This document shows positions 16,172 to 22,705 of a DNA stretch of 26,622 bases, piece after piece (position 1 is the stretch's first letter; each line of letters begins with the position of its first letter). Source of the DNA: Candidatus Parcubacteria bacterium (GTDB lineage: Bacteria > Patescibacteriota > Patescibacteriia > JAACEG01); the NCBI GenBank assembly GCA_023135505.1, contig JAGLTA010000002.1, positions 1-26,622 of the forward strand, in the 5' to 3' direction. The notes beneath the pieces are model-generated. The model made no database searches and was not told where the DNA came from. It saw only the letters and a list, made by a program, of their open reading frames with translations. The position numbers and the translations under genes were made by a program.

Positions 16172-18370
16172 ATGGATTTAATCATTGTTGAGTCGCCTAC
16201 GAAGGCGAGGACAATCTCAAAATTTTTGCCGAGCAAATATAAAGTTGTCTCCTGTTTTGGTCATATTCGCGATTTGCCAAAATCTAAATTAGGGGTTGAT
16301 GTTGAAAAAAATTTTGAGCCGCAATATTTAATCCCGAATAAAGCAAAAAAGACCGTTAAGGATTTAAAGGAGAAATCAAAAAAAGCGAATCAAGTTATTC
16401 TCGCGTCTGATGAAGACCGCGAAGGAGAAGCGATCGCTTGGCATTTAATTCAGGCGCTGAAATTAAAAAAAGGGCAGATTCAAAGAATTGTTTTTCACGA
16501 GATTACAAAAATAGCGATTGAAAAAGCGCTGGCAAATCCGCGCGAGATAAATATAGATATGGTTGACGCCCAGCAAGCGCGCCGCGTTTTAGATCGGCTG
16601 GTCGGCTACGAACTATCGCCTTTTTTGTGGAAAAAAATTCGTTATGGGCTGTCTGCAGGAAGAGTGCAGTCTGTCGCTACGCGATTGATTGTTGAACGCG
16701 AGAGGGAGATTCAGAAATTTGAAGAAGATGAATACTGGAGCATTATATCGGAAGTCAGAAGTCAGAAGTCAGATATCGGAAATAATAAATTTAAAGCAAA
16801 TTTGGTTAAAATAGACGGCAAGACTCTTGGCAAACTTGATATTGGAAATAGCAGGCAAGCGGAAAAAATAAAAAGTGAATTAGAAAAAGCAAATTATCAA
16901 ATTGAAAAAATTACCAAAAAAGAGAAGATTAAAAATCCGCTTCCGCCTTTTACGACCAGCACCTTGCAGCAAGCGGCAAATAATCGGCTCGGATACAGCG
17001 CTAAACAGACAATGATGCTCGCCCAGCAATTATATGAAGGGATAGATTATGGGAAAAAAGATTCTGGCGGACTGATCACTTATATGAGAACTGACTCGCT
17101 GAATTTAAGCGCGGATTCTTTGAAATCCGCTAAAAGCTATATTATTGAAAAATTCGGCAAGGAATATTCAGAGCAGAGAGTCTTTAAAACAAAAAGCAAA
17201 GGCGCGCAGGAAGCTCACGAAGCGATTCGCCCGACAGATCCGTCGCTGGATCCTGAAAGCGCGGAGCAGTATTTGAACGACAAGCAATTTAAGCTATATC
17301 AATTGATTTGGCAGAGAATGGTTGCTTCTCAAATGGCAAGCGCTGTGAGCGATTCAACGATAATAGATATCTCAGCTGGCGAAAAATACGGGTTAAGGAT
17401 GAACGGGTCAGTTATTAATTTTTTCGGATTTTTGAAAGTCTATCCGATAAAGTCAGAAGATGTTACCTTGCCAGAGTTAGAAGAAAAAGAAAAATTAGAT
17501 TTATTGTCAGTGAATAGCGAACAGCATTTTACCCAGCCGCCTGCAAGATACAATGACGCGTCGCTTGTAAAAATTTTGGAAAAACACGGAATCGGGCGGC
17601 CGTCAACTTACGCGCCGACAATCAGCACGATTATAGCGCGCGGCTATGTTGAGCGGGAAGGCAGGAATTTAAAGCCGAAAGATGTAGCTTTTATCGTAAT
17701 TGATCTGCTGGTAAAGCATTTTTCAAAAATCGTTGATTATGAATTTACAGCGCAGATGGAGGATAATTTAGACGAGGTTGCCTATGGAAAAGTAAAATGG
17801 CAGCCGATGATAAAATCATTTTATAAACCTTTTAAAAATAATCTTATGCAAAAAGAACAAGAAGTTAACAAAAAAGATCTAGGCGTGGAGCAGTCCACGG
17901 ACAAAAAATGCGACAAGTGCGGATCGCCGATGATAATCAAGCTCGGCAGATTCGGAAAATTTTTAGCTTGCGGAAATTATCCAGAATGCAAAAACACTAA
18001 GCCGATAAATGAAAAAGGCGAAATTGAAGAGCCAGAAAAAGTTGATGTAAAATGCGATAAATGCGGCAAGCCGATGGTTGTTAAAAACGGAAGGTACGGA
18101 AAATTTTTAGGATGCTCCGGATACCCTGACTGCAAAAATATCAAGCCGATCGTAAAATCTACCGGGGTAAAATGTCCACAGTGCGGCAAGGGCGAAATTG
18201 TTGAGAAAAAATCAAAACGAGGAAAAACTTTTTACGCTTGCGACCAATACCCAGACTGCAAAAACGCTTATTGGAGCAAGCCGACCGGCGACAAATGCCC
18301 GAAATGCGGGAGTTTAATGGTTTTCGTAAAAGGAGGCGAAAGCGCGTGTTCAAATAAGGATTGCAGATAA
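16172..18370 (+). CDS. topA: DNA topoisomerase I (type IA)
   Basis: Type IA topoisomerase relaxes negative supercoils by cutting and resealing one strand. The 732-residue protein has the N-terminal TOPRIM domain (LIIVESPTKA at 3-12 and the acidic triad in SDEDREGEA at 79-87), then the gate domains with catalytic Tyr304 in ITYMRTDS. The C terminus has four zinc ribbons with CxxC pairs at about 580-607, 628-654, 668-696 and 709-731. The first two are nearly identical to each other, which suggests recent duplication. The ATG at 16172 gives the standard N terminus. A threefold heptanucleotide repeat at 16751-16771 lies in a variable part of the gene. It is followed by a weak hairpin and an unrelated NUDIX gene. 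Confidence 0.97.
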   Translation: MDLIIVESPTKARTISKFLPSKYKVVSCFGHIRDLPKSKLGVDVEKNFEPQYLIPNKAKKTVKDLKEKSKKANQVILASDEDREGEAIAWHLIQALKLKKGQIQRIVFHEITKIAIEKALANPREINIDMVDAQQARRVLDRLVGYELSPFLWKKIRYGLSAGRVQSVATRLIVEREREIQKFEEDEYWSIISEVRSQKSDIGNNKFKANLVKIDGKTLGKLDIGNSRQAEKIKSELEKANYQIEKITKKEKIKNPLPPFTTSTLQQAANNRLGYSAKQTMMLAQQLYEGIDYGKKDSGGLITYMRTDSLNLSADSLKSAKSYIIEKFGKEYSEQRVFKTKSKGAQEAHEAIRPTDPSLDPESAEQYLNDKQFKLYQLIWQRMVASQMASAVSDSTIIDISAGEKYGLRMNGSVINFFGFLKVYPIKSEDVTLPELEEKEKLDLLSVNSEQHFTQPPARYNDASLVKILEKHGIGRPSTYAPTISTIIARGYVEREGRNLKPKDVAFIVIDLLVKHFSKIVDYEFTAQMEDNLDEVAYGKVKWQPMIKSFYKPFKNNLMQKEQEVNKKDLGVEQSTDKKCDKCGSPMIIKLGRFGKFLACGNYPECKNTKPINEKGEIEEPEKVDVKCDKCGKPMVVKNGRYGKFLGCSGYPDCKNIKPIVKSTGVKCPQCGKGEIVEKKSKRGKTFYACDQYPDCKNAYWSKPTGDKCPKCGSLMVFVKGGESACSNKDCR

Positions 18371-18381
18371 TTTTTTATCTG
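18364..18381 (+). terminator. weak hairpin at the topA stop
   Basis: CAGATAA and TTATCTG form a 7-bp stem with a TTTT loop that overlaps the topA TAA codon. There is no clean U tract after it, so termination may be partial. A 16-bp palindrome (18413-18428) follows shortly before the NUDIX gene. Confidence 0.35.
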
Positions 18382-18437
18382 TAAAAATTAGTGTAATAAT
18401 GAGTTATTGGAAATGATTTTAAAATCATACTAAATTT

Positions 18438-18842
18438 ATGCACAAATTACATCCAGCTATTAAGGCTATAATTCAACAAGACGAAAAATTTCTTGTGATT
18501 AAACAAGAATTTTTTGGTAAAACAGTTTGGGATTTACCTGGCGGGAAAGTTGATTATGGTGAATCTCCTTATGAAACATTAACGCGTGAAGTTATGGAAG
18601 AAATTCATCTTTCTGTTAAAATAATTAAGCCACTTGGATTATTTTGGTTTTTTAGGTGTGACGATGACCAAGTCGTATGTATGACATTTTTATGCACAGC
18701 AAATAATTATGATATTGATTTAACAAAAAATCCTGCTGATGAAAATATTGTTGAATACAGATGGGTGACAAAAAATGAATTTCTTAGTGATGAATATAAG
18801 GTTGCACATAATAGTATAAAAAAACTTTTTACTTTACTATAA
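18438..18842 (+). CDS. NUDIX hydrolase
   Basis: This 134-residue NUDIX protein hydrolyses a nucleoside-diphosphate-linked substrate that cannot be predicted. The Nudix box starts GGKVDYGES and continues to TREVMEEI, at about residues 36-57, with the catalytic REVMEE intact. The usual Gly after EEx is replaced by His (EEIHL). The fold is otherwise complete, with an upstream WDLPGG strand and the late EYRWVTKNEF strand. Codons end in T or A more often than in topA, which hints at acquisition by transfer together with the following hicBA genes; this is an impression, not a measurement. A hairpin repeat lies 14 bp after its stop. Confidence 0.9.
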   Translation: MHKLHPAIKAIIQQDEKFLVIKQEFFGKTVWDLPGGKVDYGESPYETLTREVMEEIHLSVKIIKPLGLFWFFRCDDDQVVCMTFLCTANNYDIDLTKNPADENIVEYRWVTKNEFLSDEYKVAHNSIKKLFTLL

Positions 18843-18855
18843 AAAATGGATTTTT

Positions 18856-18906
18856 AAATTTCGCTCCGTCGCAGTCTCAGATAGTGATTGCGACGAGTCG
18901 AAATTT
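18856..18906. repeat. hairpin repeat, GCAGTC-family copy D
   Basis: The arms CGTCGCAGTC (18867-18876) and GATTGCGACG (18886-18895) pair with one G-T wobble around the 9-nt loop TCAGATAGT. Outside them AAATTTCG (18856-18863) and CGAAATTT (18899-18906) extend the palindrome. It lies between the NUDIX gene and hicB and could also stop transcription weakly. Confidence 0.8.
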
Positions 18907-18960
18907 TGACTTACCCTTATTCTTTTAATATAATTACAACACAAACAGACAATAAAATAT

Positions 18961-19179
18961 ATGCGTAAAATAGATTTAAAATCAGTCGTGTGGAAAGAGG
19001 GCAAATATTATATTTCTCAATGTTTAGAGGTAGATGTTTCAAGTTTTGGCAAAACAAAAAAAGAAGCTCTTCTTAATCTTCAAGACGCGTTAGAATTATA
19101 TTTTGAAGATATTTCTCTTCCAAAAAAAGTAGAAGTAAAAAATCCTGTTATTGCCTCTATTAAACTTCAATATGCCTAG
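18961..19179 (+). CDS. hicB: HicB-family antitoxin
   Basis: This 72-residue protein has the HicB/UPF0150 partial RNase H-like fold: a strand VVWKEGKYYISQCLEVDVSSFGKT, then the helix KKEALLNLQDALELYFED. It is the short form, without a C-terminal DNA-binding domain, so autoregulation of the operon would need another route. HicB neutralises HicA by direct binding. The hicA ATG lies inside its last codons (8-bp overlap, ATGCCTAG), which supports coupled translation of antitoxin then toxin. Confidence 0.88.
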   Translation: MRKIDLKSVVWKEGKYYISQCLEVDVSSFGKTKKEALLNLQDALELYFEDISLPKKVEVKNPVIASIKLQYA

Positions 19180-19357
19180 CCCAATTCCATTTAAGCGTAT
19201 TATTAAAGTCCTTGAAAGCATGGGTTTCTTTTTTGTTTCTCAAACAGGATCGCATGCGAAATATCGCAGAACAGGAAGTCCCACCTTAAATGCTATTATT
19301 CCAATCCACGAAAAAGAAGTGCGTTATGGAACATTGCTCCGTCGCAGTCTCCGATAG
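19172..19357 (+). CDS. hicA: HicA-family mRNA interferase, truncated at the C terminus
   Basis: HicA toxins are small double-stranded-RNA-binding-like ribonucleases that cleave mRNA. This 61-residue frame has the fold FKRIIKVLESMGFFFVSQTG, catalytic H28 in GSHAKYRR, and the strand AIIPIHEKEV followed by RYGTLL. Family members normally continue for about 10-20 residues (a helix of the LRxILRQAGIS kind). Here the last five residues (57-61, RRSLR) and the TAG stop are encoded by a hairpin repeat beginning at 19340. I chose ATG 19172 over an upstream TTG because it gives the family N terminus and the overlap with hicB. The toxin may be weakened or inactive. Confidence 0.82.
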   Translation: MPSPIPFKRIIKVLESMGFFFVSQTGSHAKYRRTGSPTLNAIIPIHEKEVRYGTLLRRSLR

Positions 19358-19412
19358 GGACTGCGACGAATAAATAACCGCGTTTGCCGCAGTCCTTATA
19401 GGAGACTGCGGC
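19340..19412. repeat. hairpin doublet, GCAGTC-family copies E and F (inverted pair)
   Basis: Copy E has arms CGTCGCAGTC (19340-19349) and GACTGCGACG (19359-19368) with loop TCCGATAGG. Copy F has arms GCCGCAGTC (19386-19394) and GACTGCGGC (19404-19412) with loop CTTATAGGA, which reads in the opposite orientation. They are 17 bp apart. Stem positions vary between copies with matching changes on the other arm. Copy E overlaps and ends hicA. Confidence 0.85.
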
Positions 19413-19452
19413 AGGGCGGAAAGAATAAATCAGAAAAAATAATTTAAACAAT

Positions 19453-19632
19453 ATGAATAAAAAATTAGCGAAAATTATTTGGTCAATAATCATCATCCTA
19501 TTTATAGGAATGGAAATTTATCATCTCGCTGTTGGAAATTACGACGATTTTACCATTAGTATTTTAATTGTAATCGGCTTGCTCGGCATTTTTGGAATCT
19601 ATTTTTTAATAAACAGATCAGATAAGAAATAA
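19453..19632 (+). CDS. small two-TM membrane protein
   Basis: A 59-residue frame starts at ATG 19453 and ends with TAA at 19632. It has a basic N terminus (MNKKLAK), a hydrophobic helix (IIWSIIIILFIGMEIYHL), a short acidic loop (GNYDD), a second helix (ISILIVIGLLGIFGIYFLI) and a charged tail (NRSDKK). I know no family. The regular hairpin topology supports a real gene. No Shine-Dalgarno site is present. Confidence 0.6.
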   Translation: MNKKLAKIIWSIIIILFIGMEIYHLAVGNYDDFTISILIVIGLLGIFGIYFLINRSDKK

Positions 19633-19669
19633 TTTTATTTTTTAAAAAATGAAAAAGGAGGGAATAACA

Positions 19670-19834
19670 ATGATATCATTAAGAACGCTAAAAATGAAAA
19701 AAGTTTTTTTGGCAAAAAATCAAATTAGGAAAGTCAGAGAAAATTTAGAGAAAGATACGCGTGAATCGTTATTGAGATTCGCCCGAGCCACAAAAAGAAC
19801 TTGGGCAGAAGCAAGATTTGTTGTTTTAGACTAA
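19670..19834 (+). CDS. small basic protein of unknown function
   Basis: This 54-residue protein is rich in Arg and Lys and predicted to be mostly helical (KNQIRKVRENLEKDTRESLLRF). It ends with RTWAEARFVVLD. I chose ATG 19670 because AAGGAGGG lies 7 bases upstream; the upstream ATG at 19649 would place that site inside the gene. A strong intrinsic terminator follows 26 bp after the stop, so this is a self-contained, probably well-expressed transcription unit. The basic helices might bind nucleic acid, but I see no defined domain. Confidence 0.62.
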   Translation: MISLRTLKMKKVFLAKNQIRKVRENLEKDTRESLLRFARATKRTWAEARFVVLD

Positions 19835-19860
19835 AACAACAAATTGTTTTTAAAAAAATA

Positions 19861-19890
19861 ATCCCGTGGATTTTTAACCGCGGGATTTTT
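19861..19890 (+). terminator. intrinsic terminator
   Basis: ATCCCGTGG (19861-19869) pairs with CCGCGGGAT (19878-19886), with one G-T wobble, and is followed by a T run. It ends the unit of the small basic protein and isolates it from porG. Confidence 0.9.
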
Positions 19891-19965
19891 GCTGATATAA
19901 AATAACTGTTGCCTGCGTGATGTATCTATGTTATTATTATTTTATAAAACAATAATAAATTTTTT

Positions 19966-20499
19966 ATGATTGAAATAAGAATTCATGGGCGCGGCGGGCA
20001 GGGATCCGTGACAGCGGCAGAATTAATCGCAGTTGCGGCTTTTTATGACGGGAAATATTCGCAGGCGTTTCCGAATTTCGGCGTGGAGCGCCGCGGAGCG
20101 CCGATTGAAGCGTACGCGCGGATTGACAGCCAGCCAATAAAGCTCCGCTCACAGATTTACGAGCCGGATTTTATCATTATTCAAGACGACACCTTGCTGG
20201 ACGCGATCAATCCTTTTAAAGGATGCAAAAAAAAGACAAAAGTTATTATTAATAGCGAGCGGGAAGCGGATTTAAAATTCCAGATTAAAAAGAATAATAT
20301 TTTGTTTGTGCCAGCGACTAAAATTGCTTTGGAAATATTAGGCAAGCCGATTATCAACACGGTAATGCTCGGAGCATTCGCGCGCTTTTCAGGGCTTGTT
20401 AAAATAGAATCAATTATCAAAGCGATAAAAGGAAGATTTAGCGGAAAAATTTTAGAGAAAAATATCAAAGCGGTAGAGGCGGCGTATAATTTAAAATAA
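19966..20499 (+). CDS. porG: 2-oxoacid:ferredoxin oxidoreductase, gamma subunit
   Basis: This 177-residue protein matches the gamma subunit of pyruvate/2-oxoacid:ferredoxin oxidoreductase: IRIHGRGGQGSVTAAELIA at the N terminus, SQAFPNFGVERRGAPIEAYARI, and NTVMLGAFARFSGLVKIESI near the C terminus. The enzyme oxidises a 2-oxoacid to acyl-CoA and CO2 and reduces ferredoxin. The catalytic beta (TPP) and alpha subunits are not in the window. The delta (ferredoxin) subunit lies 1.5 kb downstream, separated by two unrelated genes on the same strand. The name porG is by family; the substrate could be another 2-oxoacid. Confidence 0.9.
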   Translation: MIEIRIHGRGGQGSVTAAELIAVAAFYDGKYSQAFPNFGVERRGAPIEAYARIDSQPIKLRSQIYEPDFIIIQDDTLLDAINPFKGCKKKTKVIINSEREADLKFQIKKNNILFVPATKIALEILGKPIINTVMLGAFARFSGLVKIESIIKAIKGRFSGKILEKNIKAVEAAYNLK

Positions 20500-20503
20500 T
20501 TTT

Positions 20504-21268
20504 ATGGAAGACAGAAATAAAATTGTAAAATTCTGCGAGGAATATTTGCAAGTAAAAAATTTTAAGGATTCTCATTATAATGGACTGCAGGTTGAAGGCG
20601 ATGAAAAAATCAGTAAAATTATCACTGGCGTAAGTTTTTCGCAAAAGCTGATTAAGGCAGCCATTGAAAAAAACGCGCAGATGATAATTGTTCATCATGG
20701 AATTTTTAGCAATCAAATAAGCAGCCCGCCGCAATTTAAAGGAGTAATAAAAAATCGCTTAAAATTACTTTTTGAAAATAATATTAATTTATGCGGTTTT
20801 CATCTGCCGCTTGACGAGCATCCAATTATTGGCAATAATATTAGCTTGATAAAATTATTAGGATTGGAAAAAGCCAATAAAATTATTTCCCCAAAATATG
20901 GACAGTTAGGATTTATTGGAAAGATAAATAAAAAAATAGGTTTTGATGAATTTGTTGAATTCGTCAACAAACGATTAAATACAAAATCTTATACAATTTC
21001 AGCTGGACCGAAAATAATTAAAAAGATTGGGATTATTTCTGGAAAAGATCCCTCTGATTATAAAATAGCTGCTGAGTTAGGAGCTGATACTTATTTGACT
21101 GGCGAAATTGAAGAATTTATCGTTCGAGAGGTTGAAGAAACCGGAATTAATTTTATCAGCGCGGGACATTATAATACTGAAAAATTGGGAGTTCAGAATT
21201 TAGGAAATTTGATTGCGAAAAAATTCAGAGTGAAAGCCGAGTTTATAGACATTCCGTGTGATATTTAG
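20504..21268 (+). CDS. NIF3-like dinuclear metal-centre protein
   Basis: This 254-residue NIF3/DUF34 family protein has the expected metal-binding His and acid residues: HHG at 64-66 in IIVHHGIFSN, CGFHLPLDEHP in the middle, and ISAGHYNTEKLGVQ near the C terminus. Members form toroidal hexamers with two metals per subunit. Some are annotated as type 2 GTP cyclohydrolase I, but the general function is unsettled. It is the short form, without the inserted PII-like domain. It starts 4 bp after porG and is followed 14 bp later by the PgeF-like gene. Confidence 0.9.
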   Translation: MEDRNKIVKFCEEYLQVKNFKDSHYNGLQVEGDEKISKIITGVSFSQKLIKAAIEKNAQMIIVHHGIFSNQISSPPQFKGVIKNRLKLLFENNINLCGFHLPLDEHPIIGNNISLIKLLGLEKANKIISPKYGQLGFIGKINKKIGFDEFVEFVNKRLNTKSYTISAGPKIIKKIGIISGKDPSDYKIAAELGADTYLTGEIEEFIVREVEETGINFISAGHYNTEKLGVQNLGNLIAKKFRVKAEFIDIPCDI

Positions 21269-21282
21269 ATTAAAAGTTTATT

Positions 21283-21990
21283 ATGCTATCAGAATATAAA
21301 AATTTAGTTTATGGAATTTCAGAAAAGAAAGACGGGACGATGAAATTTTTAAATAATATGGATGACGCTGCGGTAAAATTAAACAGAGAAAAATTTTTCG
21401 CAAAACAAAATATTAAATTAGATCAGATTATTTCGGCAGGGTTGGTTTATAAAAATAGAGTTAAGATTGTCGATAAAAATGACGCTGGAAAATTTATCAG
21501 CGGTTTTGATGCATTAATTACAAATGAAGATAATCTGTATTTAACAATAACTGTTGCCGATTGCCTTCCGATTTACATTTATGATTTTAAGAAAAAAATA
21601 ATCGGAATAGCGCATGCTGGCTGGCAAGGCGTACAGCAGAATATTATTAAAAATGCTATAAATTTAATGAAAGAAAATTTTAATTCTAATTCAAGCGATA
21701 TTTTCGTTTACATTGGAATGCATTTGCAAAAATGTCATTTTGAAGTAAAAGACGATTTATTATTAAAATTTAAAAAATACAAAAATGCGATTATTAAGAA
21801 AAATAATAAAATATTTATTGATTTATCGCTGATAGTAAAAACGCAATTATTAGAACAAGGAATATTAGAAAAAAATATTAGCGTTAGCGACGAATGTACT
21901 TTTTGTTTAAAAGACAGATATTTTTCTTACCGCCGAGACAAGCCAAAAAATATAAAAGCAATGATCGCGTATATTGGGATAAATAATTAA
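21283..21990 (+). CDS. pgeF: PgeF/YfiH-like peptidoglycan editing or laccase-domain protein
   Basis: This 235-residue YfiH family protein belongs to the group including PgeF, which removes misincorporated Ser or Gly from peptidoglycan precursors, and enzymes annotated as polyphenol oxidase or purine-nucleoside phosphorylase. Visible motifs are VADCLPIYIYD with C94, IGIAHAGWQG with H111, and the end block DECTFCLKDRYFSYRRDK. The usual first zinc-binding His lies in a QVHG-type motif, but here the aligned stretch reads GLVYKNRV, with Tyr56 in its place. So the zinc site may be altered. It is in the porG-porD gene string. Confidence 0.82.
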   Translation: MLSEYKNLVYGISEKKDGTMKFLNNMDDAAVKLNREKFFAKQNIKLDQIISAGLVYKNRVKIVDKNDAGKFISGFDALITNEDNLYLTITVADCLPIYIYDFKKKIIGIAHAGWQGVQQNIIKNAINLMKENFNSNSSDIFVYIGMHLQKCHFEVKDDLLLKFKKYKNAIIKKNNKIFIDLSLIVKTQLLEQGILEKNISVSDECTFCLKDRYFSYRRDKPKNIKAMIAYIGINN

Positions 21991-22004
21991 AATTTTAAAA
22001 ATTT

Positions 22005-22280
22005 ATGAAACATAATCTCTCGGTTAAGCCGAATACAACTAAAAAAAACAAGACTGGCGGATGGCGGACATTTACGCCTGTTTTTGATAATGAAAAATGC
22101 ATCGCTTGCGGAAATTGCGCTATAATATGTCCGGAAAATATCTGCTGTCCGAATAAAAAAGGCAAGAAGAACAAAAGCGGGCGGGTCTATTACGAAGCGG
22201 ATTTAGATTACTGCAAAGGATGCGGCATCTGCGCGGAAAACTGCCCTGCCAAAGCGATTGAGATGAAATTGGAAAAATAA
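22005..22280 (+). CDS. porD: 2-oxoacid:ferredoxin oxidoreductase, delta (ferredoxin) subunit
   Basis: This 91-residue protein has two [4Fe-4S] cluster motifs: CIACGNCAIICP (C32, C35, C38, C42) and CKGCGICAENCP (C70, C73, C76, C80). The N-terminal GGWRTFTPVFD stretch is characteristic of the delta subunit of pyruvate-type oxidoreductases rather than of free ferredoxins. It would pass electrons from the TPP site to external ferredoxin. It belongs with porG at 19966, although nif3 and pgeF lie between. It is the last plus-strand gene before a minus-strand unit. Confidence 0.88.
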   Translation: MKHNLSVKPNTTKKNKTGGWRTFTPVFDNEKCIACGNCAIICPENICCPNKKGKKNKSGRVYYEADLDYCKGCGICAENCPAKAIEMKLEK

Positions 22281-22299
22281 TAAAAATTCAACAAAAGAA

Positions 22300-22327
22300 A
22301 AAGGCCGCTACTTAATTCACGACCTTT
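22300..22327 (-). terminator. intrinsic terminator of the 22349-22621 gene
   Basis: Read on the minus strand, AAAGGTCG and CGGCCTTT form an 8-bp stem (one U-G pair) with a 12-nt loop and a T-rich tail. It lies just beyond the stop of the minus-strand small gene. It does not have a U tract for the plus strand. Confidence 0.72.
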
Positions 22328-22348
22328 CATAGGTTAAGGTTTGTTTCG

Positions 22349-22621
22349 TTAAACTTTAAGCGGAAAAGTCTTTATGTATTCATAAATGATATTAAAATCG
22401 ACGAAATCATAATCGTCGCTCTCATCCATTAAATCTTGAATTTTAGAAGGAAAATTTTGTTCCTCTAAAATCATTTTTGACTGCTTTTCGGCTTCTTTTT
22501 TATTTGAAGCATAAAGACGAATTTTTACTTTTTCTGATGACAACCAACCTTCGTTTACAAGGTCAGTCCCCTCTGCTTTAACAGTAAAAACCAAAAACCA
22601 TTTACCATCATTTTCTCCCAT
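22349..22621 (-). CDS. small acidic soluble protein of unknown function
   Basis: A 90-residue protein opens with GKWFLVFTVKAEGTDLVNEGW, continues with a strand-helix region (VKIRLYASNKKEAEKQSKMILEE) and ends with an Asp-rich DESDDYDFVDFNIIYEY. I recognise no family. I chose ATG at 22621 because a perfect AGGAGG lies 5 bases upstream (22627-22632); a longer frame from 22672 would cover that site. It is monocistronic with its own terminator. Confidence 0.66.
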   Translation of the reverse strand: MGENDGKWFLVFTVKAEGTDLVNEGWLSSEKVKIRLYASNKKEAEKQSKMILEEQNFPSKIQDLMDESDDYDFVDFNIIYEYIKTFPLKV

Positions 22622-22705
22622 AATACCCTCCTTTTTTCGGTTAAAATTATTTTTTAATTCATCAAAGCACATATTTAATAAAAAATCAAGACTATTTAAA
22701 AAAAA

